In this document: positions 1-8,928 of the stretch, piece by piece
How the letters are laid out: every line of letters starts with the position of its first letter
How positions within the stretch are numbered: the stretch's first letter is position 1
Source: Hoeflea_A sp039025395
GTDB lineage: Bacteria; Pseudomonadota; Alphaproteobacteria; Rhizobiales; Rhizobiaceae
DNA length: 64,000 bases
NCBI GenBank assembly: GCA_039025395.1
Contig: JBCCOK010000030.1
Coordinates: 1 to 64,000, forward strand
Reading direction: 5' to 3'
Position numbers and translations under genes: made by a program
Notes under the pieces: generated by a model
The model's input: the letters and a program-made list of their open reading frames with translations, nothing else
The model's database searches: none
Told to the model about the DNA's origin: nothing

Positions 1-415
1 AGGTTCCGGGATAGCCCATATGACCGTCCGGGTCCGCAATCTCGAAGCGCACCCGGTCCGACGCGAGATCGGCGATCGTCCATATGCGATGGGCAGTCCC
101 TTGCGAGCCACCGTGCAGATGGTGCAACCCTGCTTCATTGCGCTCGAGTTGGTAATCGTTGCCGTCCAGCCGGAACCGGCCCCATGCAATCCGATTGGCG
201 CAGCGCCCCGCGGTAGCGCCGAAATAGGGTGAGTGGTCCTCATAGCTTCCAAAATCGGGAAAGCCCAGGACAAGCGAATGCGAATGCCCCTCAAGGCGCA
301 GATCCTGGAGCGTTGCTCCCCAGTCCAGCAGCCTTGCCGTCAATCCGCCGCCACGCAGTTCGACGCGGGTGACAGCGCTTCCGCCTGTGGTTTTGCCAAA
401 CAGCTCTCTTGTCAT
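1..415 (-). CDS. galM: Aldose 1-epimerase (galactose mutarotase), 3' part cut by window edge
   Basis: Interconverts the alpha and beta anomers of free aldoses in the cytoplasm. Read on the minus strand from the ATG at 415, 138 codons are open up to the left edge, so more than half of a usual protein of about 330 residues is missing. The diagnostic motif GATAGRCANRI sits at residues 66-76, and the LHGG motif with its conserved histidine at about 100-103. It starts 22 bp after the stop of the VWA gene, in the same direction, so it may be the last gene of that run. No strong ribosome binding site is seen. The family call is firm; the sugar is unknown. Confidence 0.88.
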   Translation of the reverse strand, partial: MTRELFGKTTGGSAVTRVELRGGGLTARLLDWGATLQDLRLEGHSHSLVLGFPDFGSYEDHSPYFGATAGRCANRIAWGRFRLDGNDYQLERNEAGLHHLHGGSQGTAHRIWTIADLASDRVRFEIADPDGHMGYPGT

Positions 416-437
416 GATTCGACGCTGCCTGTCCGAC

Positions 438-1622
438 CTATCGTGACAGTTCTCGGGTTGCGGCTTCGAGCCCAGCAAGTGTCAGCGGATACATGCGATC
501 TGAGAAAATCTCCCGGATGAGGCCGATCGAGTGGGTATAGCCCCAGTGTTTCTCCACTGTCGGATTGATCCACACGACCTTCGTAAAGTGGTCGAGAACG
601 CGGCGCAGCCAAACCTCGCCAGCTTCATCGTTCCAGTGCTCGACGGCACCGCCCGCATAGACGATTTCATAGGGGCTCATCGCCGCGTCGCCGACAAAAA
701 TAACCCGGTAGTCGGATCCGTATGTGCGCAGGACCTCATAGGTGGGCAACACCTCGCTGTAGCGCCGCCGATTGTCCTTCCACACACCCTCGTAAAGGCA
801 GTTGTGAAAGTAGTAGTACTCCATGTGTTTGAACTCGGACCGCACCGCCGAAAAGAGTTCTTCAACGACTTTGACATGGCCGTCCATGGAACCGCCAACA
901 TCGAAAAACATCAATAGTTTGATGGCGTTATGCCGTTCCGGCCGGGTGCGTACATCCAGATAGCCATGTTCTGCGGTTGAACGGATGGTTCCGTCGAGAT
1001 CGAACTCCTCGTCGGCCCCGGCGCGGATCCAGCGCCGCAGTCTTTTCAGCGCGATCTTGATATTGCGTGTGCCTAGCTCAACCGAATCGTCGAAATTCTT
1101 GAATTCGCGTTTGTCCCATACCTTGACAGCCCGCTTGTGCCGGCTTTCATTCTGGCCGATGCGCACACCCTCCGGATTGTAACCGTAAGCGCCGAAAGGT
1201 GAGGTGCCTGCCGTTCCGATCCACTTGCTACCACCCTGGTGCCGGTCCTTCTGCTCCTCAAGCCGCTTCTTGAGCGTTTCCATGAGCTTTTCGAAGCCGC
1301 CAAGGCTTTCAATAAGCTCCTTTTCCTCGTCGCTCAGATGCTTTTCAGCCAGCTTGCGCAACCATTCATCGGGCAACGCCACAGCCTCAGCACCCTGTTC
1401 GCCCGAGACCGCCTCGACACCACGAAAGACCTCCGAGAATATCCGGTCGAATCGATCGATGAATCGCTCGTCCTTGATCAGTGCAGCGCGCGCCAGGTAG
1501 TAAAAGCCCTCGATGTCGTACATCACGAGCCGCGAATCCATACTTTCCAGAAGCGTCAGATACTCGCGCAGGGAAACCGGGATTTTGGCCGCTTTCAATT
1601 CCAGGAAAAAGGGAATGAACAT
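438..1622 (-). CDS. VWA-domain protein, CoxE-like (COG3825 type), partner of MoxR ATPase
   Basis: 394 residues. The N-terminal half is charged and mostly helical. A von Willebrand A domain occupies the C-terminal part, with a MIDAS-like motif DVGGS at residues 241-245. The usual MIDAS reads DxSxS, so the second position is Gly, which I believe is normal for this CoxE-like group. Proteins of this type work with a MoxR AAA+ ATPase, probably in metal-centre or complex assembly, but the substrate is unknown. The matching MoxR gene lies upstream at 2631-3473, with metA between the two. All three genes point the same way with short gaps (20 and 43 bp), so co-transcription is likely. Confidence 0.8.
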   Translation of the reverse strand: MFIPFFLELKAAKIPVSLREYLTLLESMDSRLVMYDIEGFYYLARAALIKDERFIDRFDRIFSEVFRGVEAVSGEQGAEAVALPDEWLRKLAEKHLSDEEKELIESLGGFEKLMETLKKRLEEQKDRHQGGSKWIGTAGTSPFGAYGYNPEGVRIGQNESRHKRAVKVWDKREFKNFDDSVELGTRNIKIALKRLRRWIRAGADEEFDLDGTIRSTAEHGYLDVRTRPERHNAIKLLMFFDVGGSMDGHVKVVEELFSAVRSEFKHMEYYYFHNCLYEGVWKDNRRRYSEVLPTYEVLRTYGSDYRVIFVGDAAMSPYEIVYAGGAVEHWNDEAGEVWLRRVLDHFTKVVWINPTVEKHWGYTHSIGLIREIFSDRMYPLTLAGLEAATRELSR

Positions 1623-1642
1623 GCCGGCTTTCTCTCGTTTCC

Positions 1643-2587
1643 CTATTGCGCCAGACCGACAGCGGCGTGCTCTTCACCAATCCTGTCGAGGTCGTAAGGC
1701 GTTGACTGATAGAGGGCGTTGATCCAGTTGCCGAACAGCAGATGCGCATGGCTGCGCCAACGGTTCAGTGGCTCGGCATCCGGATTGTCATCCGGAAAGT
1801 AATTGTGCGGAATCTCGATCGGTTGGCCCTGCCTCACGTCGCGATGGTACTCCTCTGCCAGCGAGAAGGAATCATATTCAATATGGTTGAAGACGTATAG
1901 ACGGTTGCATTTGGCTTCGTGCACCAGGCAGAGGCCCGTTTCCTCGGATTTCATCAGCACCTCGAGGCCGGAGGCCGGATCGATATCGCTGTCACGCACT
2001 TCGGTCCAGCGCGAAACCGGGATCTGGAAATCGTCCGAAAAGCCGTTGAGATAGGGCGAAGACGGATTGAGGTTCTGGTGCCGGTAAACGCCAAATGCCT
2101 TTTTCGGCAGCGTGTATTTCGGCACACCGTGATAATGATGGATTGCCGCCATTGCTGCCCAGCAGACCGACATGCTCGAATGAACATGGGTCGTGGTCCA
2201 GTCAAGAATGCTGGTCATCTCGTCCCAATAGGCGACTTCCTCGAATTCCAGAAGCTCGATCGGCGCACCGGTCATGACGAAGCCGTCAAACTTCCGGTGC
2301 TTGATTTCATCCCACGTGTTGTAGAAAGCCAAAAGATGGTCTTCTGGTGTGTTCTTGGCCTTGTGCTTGCCGATGCGCACCAGGGTCAGGTCGACCTGCA
2401 GCGGCGTTGCACCAAGCAGCCGCGCCATCTGGATCTCGGTGCGGATCTTGTTCGGCATCAGGTTGAGCAGCCCGATCTGCAGCGGCCGAATATCCTGCCG
2501 GATGGCATGCGACTCGGTCATGACCGTCACGCCCTCTTCTTCGAGCGTTTGTCGCGCCGGCAGTTGGTCTGGAATCTTGATAGGCAT
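1643..2587 (-). CDS. metA: Homoserine O-acyltransferase (MetA), predicted acetyl-CoA-specific
   Basis: 314 residues, full length. Acylates homoserine as the first committed step of methionine synthesis, in the cytoplasm. The MetA catalytic residues are all present at their usual numbers: Cys142 in SVCWAA, and His235 and Glu237 in NHIEYD. Residue 111, in the motif GAPIELLEF, is Glu. Published work on MetA enzymes links Glu111 to acetyl-CoA use and Gly111 (E. coli) to succinyl-CoA use, so I infer homoserine O-acetyltransferase activity despite the common name succinyltransferase. The gene sits between the MoxR and VWA genes. The 43-bp gap upstream is too short and unlike in sequence to hold the SAM-II riboswitch often found before alphaproteobacterial metA. 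Confidence 0.93.
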   Translation of the reverse strand: MPIKIPDQLPARQTLEEEGVTVMTESHAIRQDIRPLQIGLLNLMPNKIRTEIQMARLLGATPLQVDLTLVRIGKHKAKNTPEDHLLAFYNTWDEIKHRKFDGFVMTGAPIELLEFEEVAYWDEMTSILDWTTTHVHSSMSVCWAAMAAIHHYHGVPKYTLPKKAFGVYRHQNLNPSSPYLNGFSDDFQIPVSRWTEVRDSDIDPASGLEVLMKSEETGLCLVHEAKCNRLYVFNHIEYDSFSLAEEYHRDVRQGQPIEIPHNYFPDDNPDAEPLNRWRSHAHLLFGNWINALYQSTPYDLDRIGEEHAAVGLAQ

Positions 2588-2630
2588 GGAACCGTCAGTC
2601 TGATGTCATGGTTTAGGAGAGGGTAAAGCT

Positions 2631-3473
2631 CTAGCCGCCGTCGCGCCGCGCCATGAATGCCAACCGCTCAAACAAATGCACATCCTGCTCGTTCTTCAAC
2701 AAGGCCCCGTGCAGCCTTGGCAGAGCATTCTTGGCACTGCCGCGCAGATCAGCAGGATCGACATCGTCCGAAACCAGAAGCCTGATCCAGTCAAGCGCTT
2801 CCGATGTCGACGGCTTTTTCTTCAGTCCAGGTATATCCCGCAATTCGTAAAACTGGCTGAGCGCGGCACTGACGAGATCCTTCTTGATGCCGGGATAATG
2901 AACATCGACAATCTTTTGGAGCGTGTCCGCATCCGGAAACTTGATGTAGTGAAAGAAACAGCGGCGCAGAAATGCATCCGGCAGTTCCTTTTCATTGTTT
3001 GAAGTGATGATCACAACAGGGCGCTGCACGGCCTTGATGGTCTCGCCGGTCTCGTAGACAAAGAACTCCATCTTGTCGAGTTCCTGCAGGAGATCGTTGG
3101 GAAACTCGATGTCGGCCTTGTCGATCTCATCGATCAGAAGGACGACTTTCTTTTCGGACTGAAAGGCCTCCCACAGTTTTCCCCGCTTGATGTAGTTGCG
3201 GACATCGTTGACGCGATCATCGCCCAGTTGGCTGTCACGCAGACGCGACACTGCGTCATATTCGTAGAGACCCTGCTGCGCCTTCGTGGTCGATTTGATA
3301 TGCCACTCGTAAAGCTCCAGGCCCAATGCGGCTGCCACTTGCTTGGCCAGTTCGGTCTTTCCCGTTCCTGGCTCCCCTTTGACCAGCAGGGGCCGTTCCA
3401 GCGTGATCGCGGCATTGACCGCAACCTTCAGGTCTTTTTCGGCAATATAGGCGCTCGTGCCTTCAAACCGCAT
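2631..3473 (-). CDS. MoxR-family AAA+ ATPase
   Basis: 280 residues from the ATG at 3473. This start is preceded by GGAGAGAG at a suitable distance, and an upstream in-frame start at 3575 would overlap the ABC-F stop. Walker A is GEPGTGKT at about residues 33-40 and Walker B is LLIDEIDKAD at about 112-121. MoxR ATPases act as chaperone-like remodelling machines for a partner VWA protein, here most likely the product of 438-1622. The partner genes are usually adjacent; here metA separates them. The client protein is unknown. Confidence 0.87.
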   Translation of the reverse strand: MRFEGTSAYIAEKDLKVAVNAAITLERPLLVKGEPGTGKTELAKQVAAALGLELYEWHIKSTTKAQQGLYEYDAVSRLRDSQLGDDRVNDVRNYIKRGKLWEAFQSEKKVVLLIDEIDKADIEFPNDLLQELDKMEFFVYETGETIKAVQRPVVIITSNNEKELPDAFLRRCFFHYIKFPDADTLQKIVDVHYPGIKKDLVSAALSQFYELRDIPGLKKKPSTSEALDWIRLLVSDDVDPADLRGSAKNALPRLHGALLKNEQDVHLFERLAFMARRDGG

Positions 3474-3574
3474 GGCTGATTTCTCTCTCCGTTGAACGCC
3501 GGCGACATTAGGGATGTTTTGATCAAATGAAAACACCTGTCGGCAAGCCGCATCCTCGCCAATGCCGCTTGCCA

Positions 3575-5401
3575 TCAGGATCCGTCGTCTTCAAGCCTTT
3601 CCCGAAGCATTTCCAGATCAAGCCATTGGTCCTCCATCTCGGCGAGCTTCTGTTGTTGCAGCGCAAGATCATCAGCCAGACGATTGAAGATTTCGGGATC
3701 ACGCGCGAACAGATCCGGATCGGCCATCCGCTCCTCGATAGCGGCAATTTCATTTTCAGCAGTAACGATCAGATCCGGCAGTGTCTCAAGCGCATATTTT
3801 TCCTTGTATGAGAGCTTGTTCTTCTTGTCCGCCGGTCTCCGTGTCTTTTGTTCCGACGTTTCTTTCTTGCTTGAAGCCTGTGCTTTGGCCTCAGTTCCGG
3901 CCGCGCCCCTTTGCGCCACCATATCGCGGTAGCCGCCGGCATAGATCAACCATTGCCCATCGGGCGTGTCGGGGACAGCAGGCGCGATGATTGACGTGAC
4001 GGTTCGATCGAGAAAATCGCGATCGTGACTGACAAGAATAACCGTTCCGGAAAAACCGGAGACGATTTCCTGCAACAGATCGAGCGTTTCGAGATCAAGA
4101 TCATTCGTCGGCTCATCGAGAATCATCAGATTGGCGGGCGTTGCCAGATTACGCGCCATGATCAGCCGCGCCTTTTCGCCGCCAGACAACTCCCGTATTG
4201 GCGTGCGCGCTTGCTCCGGCTGAAACAGAAAATCCTTCATATAGCCGGTAACATGGCGCTCGGCGCCGTTTACAAGCAGCGTGCTGCCGCGCCCGTCGGT
4301 GAGAAAATGCTCCAGCGTCTCGTTGGGATCCAGCGCTTCCCGCTTCTGATCGAGAACCGTAAGCGCAAGATTTGCGCCGAGACGCAAAGAACCGCTTTCG
4401 GCTTCAAGCTGGCCGGTCAGAAGGTTGAGCAGCGTTGTTTTGCCGGCGCCGTTCGGACCCACAAGACCGATCCGGTCACCGCGCTGGACGCGACAGGAAA
4501 ATCCTTCGACAATTTTCCTGCCACCATAGGATTTCGAGATTGACTCGGCTTCGATCACCAGCTTGCCGGATTCCTTGGCCGACGAGACAGTTGCCTCTAC
4601 CGTGCCTGTCGGGCCACGATGGTCGCGATGGCGCGCTCGCATCTCGCGCAATTCCGTAAGCCGGCGCATATTCCGCTTCCGCCGTGCGGTAACGCCGTAG
4701 CGTAGCCAGTGCTCCTCGCGAACAATGGCGCGGCCAAGCTTGTGTTGCTCCTGTTCCTCTTCATCCAGCACCTTGTCGCGCCAGGCTTCGAAGGCATCAA
4801 ATCCCTTGTCCATTCGCCGGGTCTGACCTCTGTCGAGCCATATGGTCGATCGTCCGACTTGCTCCAGAAACCGGCGGTCATGCGAGATGACAACCATCGC
4901 GCTGCGGCTCTTGCGCAGTTCCGTTTCCAACCATTCGATCGTTGGCAGATCCAGATGGTTGGTCGGCTCGTCCAGAAGCAGAATGTCCGGCGCCGGTGCC
5001 AGCACCCGCACCAGCGCGGCGCGGCGCGCTTCGCCGCCCGAAAGACGGTCCGGCTGCTCGTCGCCGGTCAGACCAAGATGTTCGAGCAGATGGCCAACCC
5101 TGTGTACATCATCGCCCGGCCCAAGGCCCGCTTCTGCGTATTCTCGAATGGTGGCAAAATCAGCAAAGTCCGGCGCCTGTTCGAGATAGCGCAAGGTGCA
5201 GGATGGTTGCCGGAACACGCTGCCGGATTGCGCCTCCGCCAGACCGGCGGCGATCTTCAGGAGGGTCGATTTGCCGGATCCGTTTCGCCCGACAAGGCAG
5301 ATCCTGTCACCGGGTCCGACCTGCAGCCCGGCGCCGGCGAACAAGGGCGTTCCGCCGAAAGTCAGGTGTATGTCGTCCAGCTTGAGAAGCGGCGGCGCCA
5401 T
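3575..5401 (-). CDS. ABC-F family ATPase (Uup/EttA-like)
   Basis: 608 residues with two complete ABC cassettes and no membrane segments, as in ABC-F proteins that act on ribosomes or, for Uup, on DNA or ribosome stability. The first cassette has GRNGSGKST, the signature LSGGEARR and LLLDEPTNHLD. The second has GPNGAGKTT, LSGGEKAR and MILDEPTNDLD. The C-terminal roughly 90 residues are charged and likely coiled coil, which points to Uup rather than EttA. The start lies 3 bp after the thiamine pyrophosphokinase stop, with no clear Shine-Dalgarno, so translational coupling is likely. Confidence 0.88.
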   Translation of the reverse strand: MAPPLLKLDDIHLTFGGTPLFAGAGLQVGPGDRICLVGRNGSGKSTLLKIAAGLAEAQSGSVFRQPSCTLRYLEQAPDFADFATIREYAEAGLGPGDDVHRVGHLLEHLGLTGDEQPDRLSGGEARRAALVRVLAPAPDILLLDEPTNHLDLPTIEWLETELRKSRSAMVVISHDRRFLEQVGRSTIWLDRGQTRRMDKGFDAFEAWRDKVLDEEEQEQHKLGRAIVREEHWLRYGVTARRKRNMRRLTELREMRARHRDHRGPTGTVEATVSSAKESGKLVIEAESISKSYGGRKIVEGFSCRVQRGDRIGLVGPNGAGKTTLLNLLTGQLEAESGSLRLGANLALTVLDQKREALDPNETLEHFLTDGRGSTLLVNGAERHVTGYMKDFLFQPEQARTPIRELSGGEKARLIMARNLATPANLMILDEPTNDLDLETLDLLQEIVSGFSGTVILVSHDRDFLDRTVTSIIAPAVPDTPDGQWLIYAGGYRDMVAQRGAAGTEAKAQASSKKETSEQKTRRPADKKNKLSYKEKYALETLPDLIVTAENEIAAIEERMADPDLFARDPEIFNRLADDLALQQQKLAEMEDQWLDLEMLRERLEDDGS

Positions 5402-5404
5402 GGT

Positions 5405-6058
5405 TCAACGGCCCGAAAGATCGAAGGGCCGGGCAACAAGGATCGCGGTGCCCTGTTCAAGGGTCACGGTGACGGCACCTTCGGCAACATTCGAGATCGT
5501 GCGCGACGAACCGAACGGCAGGTCAAAGCGCGAAAGCGGATAACGCGCACCTTCGATAGAGAGCCCCGAGAGGTCGTCAAAGTTCAGAATGGAAAACATC
5601 GATGCGGGCGGCAAATCCAGTGTCCGGCTTTTCGCTCCGACCGGCCACCCTTCCTCAAGGCCAGACGTCAGCATCATATCGATGCCTTTTTCGTAAAGGG
5701 CGCAGGCAAGCGTCATATGAAGGAAAGCATGGTCACTGCGCTCACCGCCGAGCGCACCCGCAAGAATGATTTTCTCAGCCCCCAATTCCAGAGCTTCGTT
5801 AACGGCAATCTCGCCATCCGTCAGGTTCTTGGCTGACGCGTAGGGTCGCCGCCGCGTGTGCGACCACTGGTTTTGGAGGTGCTCCGGTGAGGAATCGAAA
5901 TCGCCGACCCACAGTTCGGGCGTGAGCGAGAGGCCTTGCGCATGAAGCATTCCGCCGTCGGCTGCGACGACGCGCGCACCTTCGATTTGCGTCTGCAACC
6001 GTTCCGTTGTCTCAAGAGCCCCGCCCAGCAGAACGAGGAAGGTCGTCGTCTCTGTCAT
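5405..6058 (-). CDS. Thiamine pyrophosphokinase
   Basis: 217 residues from the ATG at 6058; longer in-frame starts would run back through the riboswitch region. Transfers pyrophosphate from ATP to thiamine to make TPP in the cytoplasm. The family features are an acidic GDFDS motif at about residues 52-56 and LTDGEIA about 25 residues later, followed by GALGGERSDHAF. It is divergent from the thiamine transporter operon thiBPQ, giving import and activation genes back to back. The TPP riboswitch lies on the thiB side and does not control this gene. Confidence 0.9.
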   Translation of the reverse strand: MTETTTFLVLLGGALETTERLQTQIEGARVVAADGGMLHAQGLSLTPELWVGDFDSSPEHLQNQWSHTRRRPYASAKNLTDGEIAVNEALELGAEKIILAGALGGERSDHAFLHMTLACALYEKGIDMMLTSGLEEGWPVGAKSRTLDLPPASMFSILNFDDLSGLSIEGARYPLSRFDLPFGSSRTISNVAEGAVTVTLEQGTAILVARPFDLSGR

Positions 6059-6089
6059 GTCACGAAGCACATAGCAGCTTTTGCCGCAC

Positions 6090-6118
6090 TTGCCAGCGCT
6101 GACCCGCCGCTTTACAAG
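6090..6118 (+). promoter_or_regulatory. Candidate sigma-70 promoter of thiBPQ
   Basis: TTGCCA at 6090-6095 and TACAAG at 6113-6118 are separated by exactly 17 bp. Initiation about 7 bases downstream would start the transcript just before the first riboswitch stem at 6128, which supports the call. Confidence 0.55.
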
Positions 6119-6127
6119 AGAGGCTGC

Positions 6128-6217
6128 TCTAACGGGGTGCCGACCGCAACGCGCTCGGCTGAGAGGCTCAGCCAACCCGAGGAACCTGATCCGGTTTGTA
6201 CCGGCGGAGGGATTAGA
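6128..6217 (+). promoter_or_regulatory. TPP riboswitch (THI element) upstream of thiB
   Basis: All conserved THI-box blocks are visible in order: GGGGTGCC after the start, GGCTGAGAGG, ACCCG, GAACCTGATCCGG, and a final ACCGGCGGAGGGA. The closing P1 stem is TCTAA at 6128-6132 pairing with TTAGA at 6213-6217. The element ends about 46 bases before the thiB start. I see no strong terminator between it and thiB, so control at translation (masking of the AAGGAGG site) is more likely than attenuation. When TPP is plentiful it should shut off thiamine import. Confidence 0.95.
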
Positions 6218-6263
6218 CGCATCAAAGCGCCTTTTTCCCGAATTTGACATGAAGGAGGCGCAG

Positions 6264-7277
6264 ATGCGCAACAGACGTGGTTTTTTGACAATTTGCCTCT
6301 CGCTGGCGGGCTTGGTTGCCGCCGCGCCGCTGGTTGCGGCAGACAACGAACTCACTGTCTACACGTATGACAGCTTCGTCACCGATTGGGGCCCCGGGCC
6401 GGTGATCAAGGAAGCCTTCGAAGCGGAATGCGACTGCACCCTGAACTGGGTCGGCGTCGCCGACGGGGTTGCCCTCCTCAACCGGCTTCGGCTCGAGGGC
6501 GAAAACACCCGCGCTGACATCGTGCTTGGCCTCGACACGAACCTTGTCACGGAAGCGAAAGCAACCGGCCTTTTCGAACCGAGCGGTATCGACCAATCCA
6601 ATGTCGATGTGCCCGGCAACTGGTCCGATGATGTTTTCGTGCCCTATGATTACGGCTACTTCGCCGTGGTCTATGATACCGAAGCGCTGGATTCGCCGCC
6701 TTCCAGCATGAAAGACCTTATCGAAGGCAACCCGGACGAAAAAATCATCATCCAGGACCCGCGTACCTCCACACCGGGGCTTGGTCTGCTCTTGTGGGTG
6801 AAGAAGGTCTATGGCGACGAGGCGCCGCAGGCTTGGGAAAAGCTCAAACAACGCATCCTGACGGTTACGCCTGGATGGTCGGAGGCCTACGCCTCATTCA
6901 CCAACGGTGAGGTTCCGATGGTGCTGTCCTATACGACCTCGCCTGCCTACCATATGGTCGTTGAAGAAACGGACCGCTACCAGGCCGCAAGCTTTGACGA
7001 GGGCCACTACATGCAGATCGAGGTGGCCGGCCTGATCAAATCTTCGGACAACAAGGATCTGGCGCGGCAGTTCCTCGTCTTCATGACGGGTCCGCAGTTT
7101 CAAGACGCCATCCCCACCACCAACTGGATGTTTCCGGCGGGCAAGGTTTCCGAGCCTCTTCCGGATGCCTTTGGCAAGCTTGTCACGCCCTCGACAACAC
7201 TGCTTTTTTCACCCGACGAAGTGGCAGCAAACCGCAAGGCATGGGTCGATGAATGGTTGGCGGTCATGAGTGACTAA
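6264..7277 (+). CDS. thiB: Thiamine ABC transporter, periplasmic binding protein
   Basis: 337 residues from the ATG at 6264, chosen because a perfect AAGGAGG (6252-6258) lies 5 bp upstream. The ATG at 6249 sits before the ribosome site and is rejected. The N-terminus has two arginine/asparagine-rich residues, a hydrophobic stretch and an Ala-rich cleavage site, a typical Sec signal. The mature part begins NELTVYTYDSF, the standard ThiB opening. Binds thiamine, thiamine phosphate and TPP in the periplasm for ThiP and ThiQ. First gene of the riboswitch-controlled operon; its stop overlaps thiP by 8 bp. Confidence 0.95.
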   Translation: MRNRRGFLTICLSLAGLVAAAPLVAADNELTVYTYDSFVTDWGPGPVIKEAFEAECDCTLNWVGVADGVALLNRLRLEGENTRADIVLGLDTNLVTEAKATGLFEPSGIDQSNVDVPGNWSDDVFVPYDYGYFAVVYDTEALDSPPSSMKDLIEGNPDEKIIIQDPRTSTPGLGLLLWVKKVYGDEAPQAWEKLKQRILTVTPGWSEAYASFTNGEVPMVLSYTTSPAYHMVVEETDRYQAASFDEGHYMQIEVAGLIKSSDNKDLARQFLVFMTGPQFQDAIPTTNWMFPAGKVSEPLPDAFGKLVTPSTTLLFSPDEVAANRKAWVDEWLAVMSD

Positions 7278-8928
7278 ACCGTTTCATGGTCAATTGCTGG
7301 GCAGGCGGCAGGTCCGCGCGGGGATAATCTCCGGCGCCGCCGTTATGGCCGGCATGGCCGTTTCAATCGGTGCCGCCGTGTATGCGCTTTTGGCGGCGGC
7401 TGCCGAGTTTTCGTCCGGCACAGATCCCGTTTTTACGGCCTATATCTGGAGCGTCACACGCTTTACGTTGCTGCAAGCCTGTCTGTCGACGATCATTTCG
7501 ATTGGTCTCGCCATTCCCTTGGCCCGCGCCATCGCCCGCAGACAGGCCTTTGCCGGCCGCAAATGGCTGTTGCGACTGCTTGCCGTTCCCATCGGACTGC
7601 CGCCCATCGTGGCAGCGCTAGGCCTGATCGAAATCTGGGGCCGGCAAGGCATTGTCAACCACGCGCTGATCGCTTTGGGAATGGATAGTCCGGTCTCCAT
7701 CTATGGCCTTGCCGGTATCCTTATTGCCCATGTCTTCTTCAACATGCCGCTGGCCGCGCGCCTGCTGGTTTCCCAGCTTGAACGGGTTCCCGCAGAGCAT
7801 TGGCGCAATGCCAGCCAGCTCGGACTTGGGCAATGGGCTGTCTTTCGTTTGATCGAATGGCCCTTCATGCGCAGCCATCTGCCCGCCGTCAGCGGCCTTG
7901 TCTTTATGTTATGCATCACCAGCTTTACGCTCGTATTGCTGCTCGGAGGCGGACCGGCCGCAACGACAATCGAGGTCGCAATCTATCAGGCGCTGCGGTT
8001 TGATTTCGATCCCCAGCGGGCGGTTATTCTCGCCCTCATTCAGCTACTGCTGACTGCATTTCTGCTGTTGATACTGACGATGATCGGCGGTTCGCCGGAC
8101 GAGCAGGCAACGCTGGGACAGGCCGCCAAACGCTATCCCGGCCGGGGCGTCGCCGCGCGTTTCTTCGACTATGGCCTGATTGGACTGTGCGCGTTGTTCC
8201 TGCTCGCGCCACTCGTCTCCATCGCAATTTCAGGCCTATCGGCGGATTTTGTAAGACTGCTCAATGAGCCGGTCGTATGGCGCGCCATCTTCACCAGCCT
8301 TGCCATTGCAGCGATTGCCGCCCTGATCTCGGTATCCATCGCCGCGACACTTGTGCGCGCACGTTACGCGGCGATGCCGCTTGCCTACGATTACCCATGG
8401 GCGCGCGCGTTTCGACTTTCGGCATCCGGGGCGTCAAGCCTCGTTCTGCTGGTCCCGCCCATCGTCCTCGGCGCCGGCTGGTTCGTCCTTTTGCGCAATC
8501 GAGCCGATATTTTTGCCGTGGCGCCGTTCATCGTAATCACCATTAACGCAATGATGGCTTTGCCGTTTACGGTACGGGTTCTGGAACCGGCTCATACCAC
8601 CCATATGGCCCGGACAGCCCGGCTTAGCTCAGCACTTGGCATCGGCGGTTTGGATCGCTTGCGGCTGATCGACTGGCCCGGCATGCGACGTTCCTTTCTG
8701 CTGGCAATGGCTTTCGCGATGGCCCTGTCGCTGGGTGATCTGGGCGCCATCGCACTTTTCGGCAGCCAGGAACTGATCACCCTGCCTTACCTGCTTTTGC
8801 AGCGCATGGGCAGCTACCGCACCAATGATGCCGCGGGGCTGGCACTTATTCTGGGAATCGTATGTCTTGTGCTGATGATTTTTGCCGACCAGGGCCGCAA
8901 GTCGGGCGAAGCGGGGGCGCAGCTGTGA
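7270..8928 (+). CDS. thiP: Thiamine ABC transporter, permease
   Basis: 552 residues starting with GTG at 7270, inside the end of thiB. It has two consecutive permease modules with about 12 membrane segments in all; the EAA-like loops lie near RNASQLGLGQ and RLSSALGIGG. This double-module architecture is typical of ThiP. Inner-membrane channel for thiamine compounds. The GTG is supported by the reading frame and by the 8-bp overlap, which suggests translational coupling. Its stop overlaps the thiQ start by 4 bp. Confidence 0.94.
   Translation: MTKPFHGQLLGRRQVRAGIISGAAVMAGMAVSIGAAVYALLAAAAEFSSGTDPVFTAYIWSVTRFTLLQACLSTIISIGLAIPLARAIARRQAFAGRKWLLRLLAVPIGLPPIVAALGLIEIWGRQGIVNHALIALGMDSPVSIYGLAGILIAHVFFNMPLAARLLVSQLERVPAEHWRNASQLGLGQWAVFRLIEWPFMRSHLPAVSGLVFMLCITSFTLVLLLGGGPAATTIEVAIYQALRFDFDPQRAVILALIQLLLTAFLLLILTMIGGSPDEQATLGQAAKRYPGRGVAARFFDYGLIGLCALFLLAPLVSIAISGLSADFVRLLNEPVVWRAIFTSLAIAAIAALISVSIAATLVRARYAAMPLAYDYPWARAFRLSASGASSLVLLVPPIVLGAGWFVLLRNRADIFAVAPFIVITINAMMALPFTVRVLEPAHTTHMARTARLSSALGIGGLDRLRLIDWPGMRRSFLLAMAFAMALSLGDLGAIALFGSQELITLPYLLLQRMGSYRTNDAAGLALILGIVCLVLMIFADQGRKSGEAGAQL

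Noticed and set aside
2588..2630. SAM-II riboswitch upstream of metA
   Set aside because: The 43-bp gap is too short and lacks the conserved SAM-II blocks.
4709..5836. 375-codon open frame on plus
   Set aside because: It runs antisense through the ABC-F and thiamine pyrophosphokinase genes, has no domain and its composition follows the real genes' third-codon bias.
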